From assembly GCA_045538555.1 (NCBI GenBank), contig JAZSRP010000043.1:160156-224155 (forward strand): a DNA stretch of 64,000 nucleotides, in the 5' to 3' direction. The position numbers were made by a program, and so were the translations under genes. This document shows positions 15,666-24,740 of this stretch, piece after piece. This DNA is from Coliplasma sp045538555 (GTDB lineage: Bacteria > Bacillota > Clostridia > Oscillospirales > CAG-382). The notes under the pieces were generated by a model. That model was not told the origin of the DNA and did no database searches. It worked only from the letters and a program-made list of their open reading frames with translations. Positions within the stretch are counted from its first letter, which is position 1, and each line of letters opens with the position of its first letter.

Positions 15666-17459
15666 TTATACCTCCGGCTTTGTGCCATTTCTTTTTTCTT
15701 TCAATTTGCCAAGATATTCCGACAGGGCGTCTGCCGGATTTAGTTCGATCTTTTTTTCATACTCGCGCCGTTCCTTCAGTGACAGCAGTGCATCAATATG
15801 CGACTGCAACGATGTTTCGTTATTGTCTCCTATGCTGAGCCGCGACGCACGATAGCTCTCAAGACACCCCTGCTCCCGAGGCGTCAGCAGTCCGTCACGA
15901 GACAAGAGCGGTTCCCTGCCTGCCATGAGATCTTCTTTGAGAAATTCAAAAAACCTTTTGTTCAACTCCGTGGAAAAGGATTCTGCATTCAGCTTTTTGC
16001 ATCCCAACGGCCCGAGATCGGCGCGTACCAGCATGATCCCGATAACCGCCTCCTCATGAGCCGCTTCAGAGGAATAACGAATCTTGTCTCTATTCACGGA
16101 ATCTCCCATTCCGTTTTGCTCGCGCAGGATCTTTTGGACACGGTCCTTCTTTGCCGTACGTTCCATCTTTGTGGCAGCCCTCTCGACCTCTTCACGAAGC
16201 GAATCCCTGCTCATCCCCAGCTTTTGCGCCGCCCGTACGGCATAGACCTCACGCTCGGGACGAGTGGAAAGTTTGGCAATATATTCTGTCAGTTCACGTG
16301 CGGCTCGCAGTTGTTCCTCCGCTACAGTGATATCAAATCTTGAGATTATTTCATCAATACTGTAATCTATCTGTCCAGATGATCCCGTAAGCTTGGCTCG
16401 AAATGAATCTGCTCCGAATTTTTTTATATATTCATCCGGATCCTTTGCTTCCGTACCAAGATTGATAATCTTTGTATCAACACCCACCTGGTTTAGGAGC
16501 TCGATCCCCTTGAGAGTGGCTTTTTTCCCTGCCTTGTCTATATCATATGCAAGATACACGGTACGGCATATGCGGGCGATGACACGAGCATGCTCGGTGG
16601 TGATTGCGGTACCGAGAGTGGCAATGGCATTGTCAAACCCCGCCTGGTGCATCGCAATGGCATCAGGTGCACCCTCGCACAGTATCAAATAACCCGTCTC
16701 AGTTCTTTTTGCAATATTGAGTCCAAACAGTACTCTGCTTTTTTTGAACAGAGGGGTGTCAGATGTGTTGATATACTTTCGCTCATCCTCTTCATTCAGC
16801 CGGCGGCCGCTGAATGCAACAACGTCTCCGTTTGCGTCAAAAATGGGAAACATAAGACGGTTGCGAAAAACGTCATACATTCTGCCGTTTCTGCTCTCAC
16901 CGCACAGAAACGCTGTTTTCATTTCCAACGGTGTAAAACCTTTTGAAAGCAGATGATTGTACAAAGGTGCTCCCCCGGCAGGTGCATATCCGATGCCGAA
17001 GCGCTTGACCGTTGCAGAAGAAAACCTGCGCTGTGCCAGATATGCTCTTGCGCCCTCACCCTGCGGCGAAACCAATGCGGAATAAAAAAATCTGCCCGCC
17101 TCTTTGTTGATAGCCAACAATCGGTCTTTTTTTACCACGGGAGTTGCGTCCCGAAAATCGGTTTTTTCCTCCTCAACGGGAATTCCGGCACGTTTGGCAA
17201 GTATCTCCACCGCCTCACGGTAATCTACGTTTTCGGTCTGCATCACAAAAGTGACCACGTCTCCCCCCGCTCCGCAGCCAAAGCAATAATAACTTGAGGT
17301 GGAAGGAAAAACGGTAAAGGATGGGGTTTTTTCGCTGTGAAAAGGACACAGACCGGAAAGGTTTGCGCCGGCTCTTTTGAGGGTGACGATGCGTCCCACA
17401 ACTTCATCAATGCTGTTTCTGTTTTTCAGTTCTTCAATAAATTCTCGTGTAAACGCCAC
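15666..17459 (-). CDS. dnaG: DNA primase
   Basis: DnaG makes RNA primers for the replisome. The 597 residues show the CHC2 zinc finger (CPFH then CFGCGAGG, about 38-65), the TOPRIM core with CEGAPDAIAMHQAG in place of the commoner EGYMDVIALHQAG, and a C-terminal helicase-interaction domain. The start is GTG 17459 with AAAGGAGGGG upstream; extending to 17507 would run into the end of dgt. It lies in the classic dgt-dnaG-sigA macromolecular synthesis order. Confidence 0.95.
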   Translation of the reverse strand: MAFTREFIEELKNRNSIDEVVGRIVTLKRAGANLSGLCPFHSEKTPSFTVFPSTSSYYCFGCGAGGDVVTFVMQTENVDYREAVEILAKRAGIPVEEEKTDFRDATPVVKKDRLLAINKEAGRFFYSALVSPQGEGARAYLAQRRFSSATVKRFGIGYAPAGGAPLYNHLLSKGFTPLEMKTAFLCGESRNGRMYDVFRNRLMFPIFDANGDVVAFSGRRLNEEDERKYINTSDTPLFKKSRVLFGLNIAKRTETGYLILCEGAPDAIAMHQAGFDNAIATLGTAITTEHARVIARICRTVYLAYDIDKAGKKATLKGIELLNQVGVDTKIINLGTEAKDPDEYIKKFGADSFRAKLTGSSGQIDYSIDEIISRFDITVAEEQLRAARELTEYIAKLSTRPEREVYAVRAAQKLGMSRDSLREEVERAATKMERTAKKDRVQKILREQNGMGDSVNRDKIRYSSEAAHEEAVIGIMLVRADLGPLGCKKLNAESFSTELNKRFFEFLKEDLMAGREPLLSRDGLLTPREQGCLESYRASRLSIGDNNETSLQSHIDALLSLKERREYEKKIELNPADALSEYLGKLKEKRNGTKPEV

Positions 17460-17491
17460 TGTCTCCCCTCCTTTTGAAAATTTCGCTGATG

Positions 17492-18490
17492 TTATTTGTA
17501 CTGCCACACTTTGGGCACAAAAAATTCTTCAAAACATCCCAAAGCATATCTGTCGGTCATGCCTGCAATATAATCGGCAACAACCACCTGAACCCCGTCT
17601 CTCTCAAGATGCTTGAGACACTCGGATGGTATTTTTAGAGGATTTTTTACAAAATGCTCAAAAAGAAATTCGATCATATTCATGACCTTGCCATCCTCGC
17701 TCTTTGCCACCTTGTTGCGATAAACACATTCAAACATAAACTCACGCAGCTCATCCATTGCCGTTGCGTATGGTTCTGTAAGACCGATTCCGTTTTCCAC
17801 TCCAAAATCAACAGTTGCGGCAACAAGCGATGTGATCCTTGAACTGTGATCCGAGCCGAGTATGTCGACAATACCGGTTGGAATATCAATATTTTTAAGC
17901 AGTCCTGCACGGATTGCATCATCGATATCGTGATTGATGTAGGCGATCCTGTCGGCAATACGAATGATGCGCCCCTCATAGGTGTCCGCAACCTTGTTGC
18001 CCGTGTGGCAGAGAATTGCATCCCTCACCTCGTACGTTAGGTTGAGCCCGTTCCCGTCGTTTTCGAGCTTTTCTACCACACGCAATGACTGCTCGTTGTG
18101 ACGAAATCCTTTTGGAAGCAGCTTGTCCAACGCACGCTCACCCGAATGTCCAAACGGAGTATGTCCCAGATCGTGTCCCAGCGCAGCCGCTTCAGTGAGA
18201 TCCTCATTGAGAAACAGCGCTCTTGCGATAGTGCGTGCGATTTGGGCAACCTCAAGTGTATGAGTAAGCCGTGTGCGGTAATGGTCTCCCGCGGGAGACA
18301 AAAAAACCTGCATCTTGTGCATCAGGCGCCTAAAACTCTTTGAGTGAATGATCCTATCACGGTCTCGCTGAAATTCGGTACGCACGGTGCATTCCTCCAC
18401 GGGAAACTCACGTCCCCTGGTATCCTTTGTTTTGAATGCACGGCTGCAAAGAAACTGCTCCTCACGCCGGAGAGTGATGTTTTTTATCAC
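17492..18490 (-). CDS. dgt: HD-domain dNTP triphosphohydrolase, Dgt family
   Basis: The enzyme cleaves a deoxynucleoside triphosphate to nucleoside and triphosphate. The 332-residue protein has the metal-binding HD arrangement: RLTHTLEV with His77, GHDLGHTPFGHSGE with His106-Asp107, and a later Asp in IADRIAYINHD. GTG 18490 is the start, with CGGAGG 8 nt upstream. It heads the dnaG-sigA operon, which suggests coordination of dNTP supply with priming, a link that is inferred from gene order. Preference for dGTP is not readable from sequence. Confidence 0.93.
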   Translation of the reverse strand: MIKNITLRREEQFLCSRAFKTKDTRGREFPVEECTVRTEFQRDRDRIIHSKSFRRLMHKMQVFLSPAGDHYRTRLTHTLEVAQIARTIARALFLNEDLTEAAALGHDLGHTPFGHSGERALDKLLPKGFRHNEQSLRVVEKLENDGNGLNLTYEVRDAILCHTGNKVADTYEGRIIRIADRIAYINHDIDDAIRAGLLKNIDIPTGIVDILGSDHSSRITSLVAATVDFGVENGIGLTEPYATAMDELREFMFECVYRNKVAKSEDGKVMNMIEFLFEHFVKNPLKIPSECLKHLERDGVQVVVADYIAGMTDRYALGCFEEFFVPKVWQYK

Positions 18491-18551
18491 GATACCGCCT
18501 CCGAATGTAATACAAAAACAAAATTGTACGTGAAATTTATTTTAAAAATAT

Positions 18552-18580
18552 ATTATATAACTATTTTGGACGGAAATCAA
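18552..18580 (-). promoter_or_regulatory. Sigma-A promoter of dgt-dnaG-sigA-pheST
   Basis: On the minus strand, TTGATT is followed after 17 nt by TATAAT. The 271-nt gap around it (18491-18761) is very AT-rich and holds only this promoter and the divergent one. Confidence 0.65.
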
Positions 18581-18702
18581 CAAAAATTTTTAAATTTTGA
18601 TAGTTTTTTGTCGTATTCAAAGAGTATATACGCAGCTTTTTCCAAAATATCTTTTTTATCTCAAAATTTTTTGATTTTTAATGGAGTTTTAATTTCTTGT
18701 TA

Positions 18703-18731
18703 TTGTAAAAAAATGTTTTGCGTGCTATAAT
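18703..18731 (+). promoter_or_regulatory. Sigma-A promoter of the DUF5685/J-protein/membrane-protein operon
   Basis: TTGTAA and TATAAT are 17 nt apart, 30 nt before the ATG at 18762. Confidence 0.7.
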
Positions 18732-18761
18732 ATCGTGAAATAATATGTATTTGGAGAAAAA

Positions 18762-19622
18762 ATGTTTGGATATATAAGGCCTCGCACTCCCGAACTGCTG
18801 GTGAAAGACAGCGAGCTGTACAAGGCCGTCTATTGCGGATTGTGCAGATACGGCGGGAAAAACATATCACATTTTACCCGATGGCTGCTCAACTATGATT
18901 TTGTGCTTCTTGCACTCTTGAGGATGTCTTTGTCAAAGGAGAGCATCTACGTTGAGCAAAAAAGATGCCCCTACAAACTGAAAAAGAAAAACTGTGTCTG
19001 TGCAGACTGTGCCTACGGACTGGCCTGCTCCGCATTTGGATTGCTCACATGTGCAAACCTTGAGGACGACATCAAGGACGAAAAAGGGTTCAAAAGGTTT
19101 TGCAAAAAGCTTTTGCTTCCGCTTTTCCGCCATATCAAAAAACGCTCCGACACCCACGGCGGTTTGGCAGATATCGTAGCCCAAGGCATGAACGCCGTTG
19201 CCCTCAGCGAGCAAAATAATTGCCGATCCATCGATGCTGCTGCTGACGGTTGCGCTGTCATGATGGGGCAAATTGCATCACACGGTATAACCGATCCCGA
19301 CATGAGACAGATAGGATACGATTGTGGGTATCACATCGGCAGATTTGTGTACCTCATAGACGCATTTGATGATATGGAGCAGGATGCCGAAAGCGGAAAT
19401 TACAATCCGTTTCTTGCTCATTACGGATCGTTTTTGGATGCAATGTCTCAAAAAGACGCTATTTCCGAAACATTGTTTGACAGCTTGAATGCATTTTCAC
19501 ACAGCTACGGGCTTTGCTGCGAGGCAGAGCTCACCGCAGTTGACCGGCTGGTATTCAACATTGTTGAGTTGGGCGGCAGAGATGCGGTGAAAAAAATTTT
19601 TGAAAGGAAAACAGTCAAATGA
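18762..19622 (+). CDS. DUF5685 family protein, cysteine-rich, with two Asp-rich motifs
   Basis: The 286-residue, mostly helical protein begins with the family signature MFGYIRPRTPELLVKDSELY and an AVYCGLCRY cysteine pair (about 22-30). A cluster of cysteines follows (C69, C78, C80, C83, C89, C97). Two acidic motifs stand out: EDDIKDEK (101-108) and DAFDDMEQD (200-208). Their spacing and form recall the paired Mg2+-binding DDxxD motifs of helical isoprenoid synthases, but I cannot show homology. The function is unknown. The stop overlaps the J-protein start by 4 nt (ATGA), so the two are coupled. Confidence 0.82.
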   Translation: MFGYIRPRTPELLVKDSELYKAVYCGLCRYGGKNISHFTRWLLNYDFVLLALLRMSLSKESIYVEQKRCPYKLKKKNCVCADCAYGLACSAFGLLTCANLEDDIKDEKGFKRFCKKLLLPLFRHIKKRSDTHGGLADIVAQGMNAVALSEQNNCRSIDAAADGCAVMMGQIASHGITDPDMRQIGYDCGYHIGRFVYLIDAFDDMEQDAESGNYNPFLAHYGSFLDAMSQKDAISETLFDSLNAFSHSYGLCCEAELTAVDRLVFNIVELGGRDAVKKIFERKTVK

Positions 19623-20236
19623 AAAATCCATATATTGTGCTTGGCGTGCCGGAAAACGCATCTGACGAAGAAATCAAAAAAGCATATCGTTCGCTGGCAA
19701 AAAAATACCATCCCGACAATTTTGCAAACAATCCCCTTGCGGACCTTGCTGCCGAAAAAATGAAAGAGATCAACGAGGCGTATGATATGATCCAAAAGAT
19801 TCGTGCCTCGGGCAGCAGTTCGGGTTCGAGCGGGAGCAACGGAAGCTACGGAGGATACTCCGACGCCACCGGTTTTTCGCGCATACGCCAGCTCATCAAC
19901 AGCGGCCGCATCGGTGAGGCGGAGGCATTGCTGACACGTATGGCAGACAGTGAAAGAAACGCAGAATGGCATTTTCTCACAGGTCTGGTTTATTACAAAA
20001 AAGGTTGGCTTCAGGATGCACGTAACGAGATCAATATCGCTTGCAATATGGACCCATACAACAACGAGTACCGCACCTTCCAGCAGAGGATGAACCAAGG
20101 GTCGTTTTCCAGCCCGTATGCCGGCACCGGAATGAATCAAAACGGCGGTTGCTCCGGCTGTGACGTATGCTCGGGACTTCTGTGCGCCGACTGCTGCTGT
20201 GAATGCATGGGCGGTGATCTCATCAGGTGTTGCTGA
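19619..20236 (+). CDS. J-domain protein with TPR-like middle and cysteine-rich tail
   Basis: The 205-residue protein has an N-terminal J domain (1-63) with the HPD motif at 31-33, which stimulates DnaK ATPase. A Ser/Gly linker (about 66-85) follows, then a helical segment (about 90-155) that looks like one or two TPR-type repeats (IGEAEALLTRM and WLQDARNEINIACNMDP). The tail (156-205) has about ten cysteines, including GCSGCDVCSGLLC and ADCCCEC. It is not a full DnaJ because it lacks the CxxCxGxG zinc repeats. The tail could bind metal or be lipidated; both are guesses. It is coupled to its neighbours on both sides. Confidence 0.88.
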   Translation: MKNPYIVLGVPENASDEEIKKAYRSLAKKYHPDNFANNPLADLAAEKMKEINEAYDMIQKIRASGSSSGSSGSNGSYGGYSDATGFSRIRQLINSGRIGEAEALLTRMADSERNAEWHFLTGLVYYKKGWLQDARNEINIACNMDPYNNEYRTFQQRMNQGSFSSPYAGTGMNQNGGCSGCDVCSGLLCADCCCECMGGDLIRCC

Positions 20237-20754
20237 TGAAAAACGCAAAAAAAGTTTCGGTATCCGGTATTCTCACTGCCTTGACAGTAATTTTGCTCCT
20301 TTTGGGATCGCTGTTTCAGACCCTTGATCTTGCCACAGCCGCAATGGGTTCTTTGGTAGTGATGGTAGCAATGATCGAGATAGGCAACGGATGGGCGCTG
20401 GGAATATATTGTGCCTCCTCTTTGCTGGGGTTTCTTTTGGTGCCAAACAAAGTGCCGATTATTGTGTTTTCCTGTTTCTTGGGCTATTATCCGGTATTGA
20501 AGGTATTTCTCCACAAATTCAAGCCAAAAGCAGTCTCCTTTTTTGCAAGACTTTGTGTTTTCAACGTTTTTTTATTTGCACTCTTGTTTGCAGCAAAAGA
20601 AATGATTTTTGCCGAATCGGAAGTAAAAAGATTTTGGTACCTGCTGGTCATAATGGCAAACGTAACATTTGTTGTTTTTGATTTTGCTTTGGAGCGCGTT
20701 TCGGTTTTTTACTGCCTCAAGCTTCGGGGAAAAATTTTCAAAAACAGTATTTGA
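20236..20754 (+). CDS. Integral membrane protein, unknown function
   Basis: The 172-residue protein has about five hydrophobic helices (roughly 8-30, 33-50, 55-75, 92-112, 125-145) and a basic C-terminus. The short helices and their order resemble the substrate-binding S components of ECF transporters, but no signature confirms this. ATG 20236 shares its A with the stop codon of the J-protein (TGATG), indicating coupled translation in a three-gene operon. No family name is assigned. Confidence 0.75.
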   Translation: MKNAKKVSVSGILTALTVILLLLGSLFQTLDLATAAMGSLVVMVAMIEIGNGWALGIYCASSLLGFLLVPNKVPIIVFSCFLGYYPVLKVFLHKFKPKAVSFFARLCVFNVFLFALLFAAKEMIFAESEVKRFWYLLVIMANVTFVVFDFALERVSVFYCLKLRGKIFKNSI

Positions 20755-20779
20755 CATATTAAATACTGTGTGATATAAT
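20751..20779 (+). promoter_or_regulatory. Sigma-A promoter of the yicC-to-pssA block
   Basis: Perfect TTGACA and TATAAT are separated by 17 nt. The -35 box overlaps the stop codon of the preceding gene. Confidence 0.85.
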
Positions 20780-20806
20780 TATTAGAATACTTTTTGGAGG
20801 ATTCCT

Positions 20807-21685
20807 ATGATAAAAAGCATGACGGGTTACGGCAGACACCGTGAGACCGTTGACGGATATGACATACTCTGTGAGGTAAAAACTGTCAACAGCAAGTTTT
20901 TGGACACAAACATAAAACTCCCTCGATCATTCAACGCACTTGAGGACGGAGTGAAGCAGATTGCTTCAAAAAAACTTGCACGAGGCAAGACCGATATATA
21001 CATCGCCATTGAAAAAGTCGGCGGTGACGATATGGGACTGTCTGTAAACGAGGCATTTTTGTCCGGTTACGTTGCTCTGCTCCGCGATATAAAAGAACGC
21101 CACGCTCTGGGTGGTGACGTTACAATACAGACGGTTGCTGCAAGAAACGAGGTTTTTGTCCAGACCAAGCCCGACGAGGATATGGAGCGGCTTGGAAAAG
21201 CAGTGGCAGTCGTTGCGGAAAAAGCTTTTGATGCCTGCGTTGCAATGCGTGCATTGGAGGGCGAAAAACTGTCACATGATCTGCTGACGCATCTGTCAGT
21301 CCTTGAAGACATCAGACAAAAGGTGGCTTTACGCGCACCCGATGCCGTACTTGAAAGCAACAACAAAATGAAAGCACGGATCGCCGAGCTTCTTGCAGGC
21401 GTGGAGTATGACGAATCCAGACTTTTGACCGAATGCGCCATTTTTGCTGACAAAGCAGACATCAACGAAGAGCTGGCACGGTTGGAATCTCATTTTGTTC
21501 AATTCAGGCAGATCATCAACGAATCCGTTCCCGTAGGCAGAAAGCTGGACTTTTTGGTTCAGGAGATGAACCGGGAGGTCAACACCATCGGTTCAAAGGG
21601 CAACGACAACGAGATTGCCAAACTGGTCATTGACGGAAAATGCACCATTGAACGCATCCGCGAGCAGATACAGAACATCGAGTAG
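20807..21685 (+). CDS. yicC: YicC/YloC family endoribonuclease
   Basis: The 292-residue protein begins with the diagnostic MIKSMTGYGR and ends with the conserved DUF1732 part (EMNREVNTIGSKGND, then ECTIERIREQIQNIE-like). YicC and YloC proteins form a ring-shaped, metal-dependent endoribonuclease that acts on RNA. It is first in the long plus-strand block, with a consensus promoter and a GGAGG site. In other Firmicutes the order is yicC-remA-gmk-rpoZ; gmk is missing here. Confidence 0.95.
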   Translation: MIKSMTGYGRHRETVDGYDILCEVKTVNSKFLDTNIKLPRSFNALEDGVKQIASKKLARGKTDIYIAIEKVGGDDMGLSVNEAFLSGYVALLRDIKERHALGGDVTIQTVAARNEVFVQTKPDEDMERLGKAVAVVAEKAFDACVAMRALEGEKLSHDLLTHLSVLEDIRQKVALRAPDAVLESNNKMKARIAELLAGVEYDESRLLTECAIFADKADINEELARLESHFVQFRQIINESVPVGRKLDFLVQEMNREVNTIGSKGNDNEIAKLVIDGKCTIERIREQIQNIE

Positions 21686-21697
21686 GAGGAATTTGCT

Positions 21698-21940
21698 ATG
21701 AATCTCATTGACGTCGGTTTTGGCAACTATGTCAACACCTCCCGCATTGTTTCTGTGGCAAGCACGGAATCGCTACCCGTCAGACGCCTCGTACAGGACG
21801 CAAAAAACGCCGGCAGAATGATTGACGTCACCTGCGGCAAAAAAACAAAAACCGTCATTATCACCGACAGTGATCATATCATCTGCTCTGCCTGTGAAAC
21901 AGACGAGATTGTTTCTCTCATGCACAAGGAAGAAAACTGA
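21698..21940 (+). CDS. remA: RemA family DNA-binding regulator (DUF370)
   Basis: The 80-residue protein begins MNLIDVGFGNYVNTSRIVSV and has the family's SLPVRRLVQDAKNAGRMIDV and TVIITDSDHII segments. In Bacillus, RemA forms a ring that binds DNA and activates matrix and osmoprotection operons. In Clostridia the gene is housekeeping-like and sits between yicC and gmk or rpoZ, as here. It starts 12 nt after yicC with AGGAGG. Confidence 0.95.
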   Translation: MNLIDVGFGNYVNTSRIVSVASTESLPVRRLVQDAKNAGRMIDVTCGKKTKTVIITDSDHIICSACETDEIVSLMHKEEN

Positions 21941-21985
21941 CCAATATCGATACATAAAAAACATTGAAAAAGAGGTTTATTTGTT

Positions 21986-22249
21986 ATGATGCTCTACCCT
22001 ACCGTTTCGGATCTTACAAACAGCAAGGTTAACCGTTACAAGCTGGTTATTGCCACCGCAAAATGTGCACGCCACATCATTGATGAGGCGAATTTTGAAA
22101 AAGAAGCAGAAGAAAGACACCGTCTCGAAAACGACAGATTCGGTAAAGAAGTTAAATGCGAAGCATTTGAGACACTTCTCACAGAAAAACCCGTTTCCGT
22201 TGCAGTAAAAAAGCTGCACGAGGGCGATTACAGCATTATTACGGACTGA
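21986..22249 (+). CDS. rpoZ: RNA polymerase omega subunit
   Basis: The 87-residue protein matches omega: an N-terminal MLYPTVSDLTNSKVNRYKLV segment, the helix IATAKCARHII, and a KPVSVAVKKLHEGDY end. Omega helps assemble and stabilise RNA polymerase. Two adjacent ATG codons occur (21986 and 21989); AGAGG is about 12 nt upstream, so either is possible. The usual preceding gene, gmk, is absent: only 45 nt separate it from remA. Confidence 0.93.
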   Translation: MMLYPTVSDLTNSKVNRYKLVIATAKCARHIIDEANFEKEAEERHRLENDRFGKEVKCEAFETLLTEKPVSVAVKKLHEGDYSIITD

Positions 22250-22253
22250 AGAA

Positions 22254-24716
22254 ATGATAAATGCGTACGCCCTTGTGCACATAATCGACATAGCGTACAG
22301 TATTGACAGGGCCTATTCTTACTATATCCCCGCAGAGATGCGGCAGGATATACGAATGGGCTCAGTTGTCGTTGTGCCCTTTGGCAACGCAAACAAGCGG
22401 GTCAGCGCCGTTGTTGTCGGTTTTTGCCGGGAGTGTGATTTTCCAAGAGTCAAATCTGTGGAAAGCATACTCAACTATCCGTTTGATATTCCCGAGGAAC
22501 TGATAAAAACCTGTGGTTTTATGAAGGAACGTTTTTTTTGCACTTTCGGAAGCGCATTTCGCACGGTATTGCCCCCCGGTATCAATCTTGATTCCGAGAC
22601 GGTATACACCGTTTCCGAAAATGCAGAGTCAATGACTCTCAACGATTCTGCAGAGATTTTGCTCCGTGAAATAAAGCAAAAACAAATCGCAACCGAGCGC
22701 GAGCTGATTCAAAAATACGGAGAGGAATGCAAGCGGCTGCTCAAATCGCTTCTGCGCATCGGCGCAGTGGAAAAAGCATCGCGGGTTCCGGAAAAGCTCA
22801 ACGAAAAAAATCGTTTCACTTACTGCATTACCCTTGATACCGAGTCGGCATCTGAGTTGATAGACTCCGATGCTTCTCTCACAAAAAAGCAAAAAGACCT
22901 GTTTGAGCTGTTGCTGCACTACCCCCACTCCACTCTGCATGAGCTGGAGGAGCTTGGAAACGCAACACAAGCAGTGCTTAACGGGCTGATCAAAAAGGGC
23001 CTTGTTCAAAAAACCGAGACCGCGATCATGCGCGACGCGTACAATTTTGACGCAGTTGAACCCGAGCCGTCATTTACTTTGACAGAAACTCAACAAAGCG
23101 CAGTTGACAACTTGAAATCCATGCTTGAGGTCGAAAAGCCAAGCGCCGCACTGCTTTTTGGTGTCACAGGCAGCGGAAAAACAAGAGTAATTATCGAAAC
23201 GGTCAAAAACGTTTTAAAAAAAGGCAAGCAGGCAATCATTCTGCTCCCGGAGATTGGGTTGGCATCCCAGGCGGTCAGAACATATGCTGCCGCTTTTGGA
23301 AAAAAGCTTGCTGTTGTTCACTCCATGCTGTCCGTTGGAGAGCGCACAGACACATACAGGCGTATACTTGACGGAGATATCCGGGTAGTACTTGGCACAA
23401 GAAGTGCCGTTTTTTCTCCTTTCAAAAATCTTGGGATTATTGTGATTGACGAGGAGCAGGCACACACCTACAAAAGCGAGCTGACACCAAAATACCACGC
23501 TGTAGACGTGGCAAGATTCAGATGTGCACAGTCAGGTGCAATGATGTTGCTGGCATCTGCAACTCCGTCTGTCGAGAGTTTTTACAAGGCAACAAAAGGT
23601 ATTTACAAGCTCATACGGCTGAATGGCCGTTTTGGCGGCGAACTCCCGGAAGCGGTTATCGAGGATATGCGTGACGATGTTGCTCTTTCCAAAGAAAAAC
23701 TGCTGGGCTCTCGGCTGAAGAAAGAGCTTGAGATAACAAAAGAAAGCGGGCTGCAAAGCATCGTTTTTGTCAGCCGGAGAGGATACAATTCTCATATTTC
23801 CTGCAGAGATTGCGGAAAAGTGTTTGAATGTCCAAATTGTTCTGTTTCCTTGACATATCACGCTTATACCGGTTTTGGGAAAAGAGATAAACGGCTTTCG
23901 TGCCATTATTGCGGATACACTTCTCCCCTTCCCCAAAAATGCACTGCCTGCGGCGGCAGTCACATCGGTTTTTTTGGTTTTGGAACCCAAAAGCTGCAGG
24001 ACGAGCTGAGCAACGACATTCCCGATCTAACATTTGTGCGCATGGATTCCGACACTACCGCAGAAAAATTCTCACACGACAAAATTCTTTCGGAATTTGC
24101 TTCGGGCGGAAAAGACGTTTTGTTTGGAACACAGATGATCTCAAAGGGACTTGATTTTCCAAAGGTTCGTCTCGCAGGGGCAGTGTCCGTAGACAGCGCC
24201 CTGTATATGAACGATTTTCGGGCGGGAGAGAGAGCTTTTTCTCTCATTACGCAGTTGGTTGGCCGAGCCGGACGCGCCGGCGGAAAAGGAATTGCCGTAC
24301 TGCAAACCTTCAATCCTGACAACGAGATCCTCAAGCTTGCCGCAAGGCAGGATTTTGACGGTTTTTTCGAAAGTGAAATAAAGCTCAGAAAAGCTGTAAC
24401 ATTCCCGCCGTTTTGTTCTGTAGCGGTGTTTGGTATTTCGTCTGTCGACGAAGAAAAGTGCCAAAGATTTGCACAGCTGTTCAACACCACCATTCTCAGC
24501 ACATACAATGATTTCAAGGACGTTAAAATCATAAAATTCGGCCCGTTCCCCGAGGGAATATACCGTATTTTGGGGAAATTCAGGCAAAGAATAATCATAA
24601 AATACAAAGACAATGCAAGATCACGCGAGTTTCTCTCTGTTTTGTTTTCAAGAGGACTCACGGATGCGCCAAACGGCGTGCGGCTTGATCTTGATGCAAA
24701 TCCGTCAATTATCTGA
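22254..24716 (+). CDS. priA: Primosomal protein N', replication restart helicase
   Basis: PriA recognises stalled forks and reloads the replicative helicase. The 820 residues have an N-terminal DNA-binding domain, a Walker A motif GVTGSGKT (303-310), a Walker B box IVIDEEQ (about 396-402), and the zinc region CRDCGKVFECPNC through CHYCG and CTACGG (about 517-565). The helicase box is DEEQ where most PriA proteins have DEEH. It begins 4 nt after rpoZ, and the coaBC gene often found between them is missing. Confidence 0.95.
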   Translation: MINAYALVHIIDIAYSIDRAYSYYIPAEMRQDIRMGSVVVVPFGNANKRVSAVVVGFCRECDFPRVKSVESILNYPFDIPEELIKTCGFMKERFFCTFGSAFRTVLPPGINLDSETVYTVSENAESMTLNDSAEILLREIKQKQIATERELIQKYGEECKRLLKSLLRIGAVEKASRVPEKLNEKNRFTYCITLDTESASELIDSDASLTKKQKDLFELLLHYPHSTLHELEELGNATQAVLNGLIKKGLVQKTETAIMRDAYNFDAVEPEPSFTLTETQQSAVDNLKSMLEVEKPSAALLFGVTGSGKTRVIIETVKNVLKKGKQAIILLPEIGLASQAVRTYAAAFGKKLAVVHSMLSVGERTDTYRRILDGDIRVVLGTRSAVFSPFKNLGIIVIDEEQAHTYKSELTPKYHAVDVARFRCAQSGAMMLLASATPSVESFYKATKGIYKLIRLNGRFGGELPEAVIEDMRDDVALSKEKLLGSRLKKELEITKESGLQSIVFVSRRGYNSHISCRDCGKVFECPNCSVSLTYHAYTGFGKRDKRLSCHYCGYTSPLPQKCTACGGSHIGFFGFGTQKLQDELSNDIPDLTFVRMDSDTTAEKFSHDKILSEFASGGKDVLFGTQMISKGLDFPKVRLAGAVSVDSALYMNDFRAGERAFSLITQLVGRAGRAGGKGIAVLQTFNPDNEILKLAARQDFDGFFESEIKLRKAVTFPPFCSVAVFGISSVDEEKCQRFAQLFNTTILSTYNDFKDVKIIKFGPFPEGIYRILGKFRQRIIIKYKDNARSREFLSVLFSRGLTDAPNGVRLDLDANPSII

Positions 24717-24740
24717 AAATTCCTTTTTTGGAGGTACACA

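Noticed and set aside
15044..15838. A 264-codon open frame on the plus strand
   Set aside because: It is antisense to sigA and the end of dnaG. The composition is that of a reversed coding strand, with no ribosome binding site.
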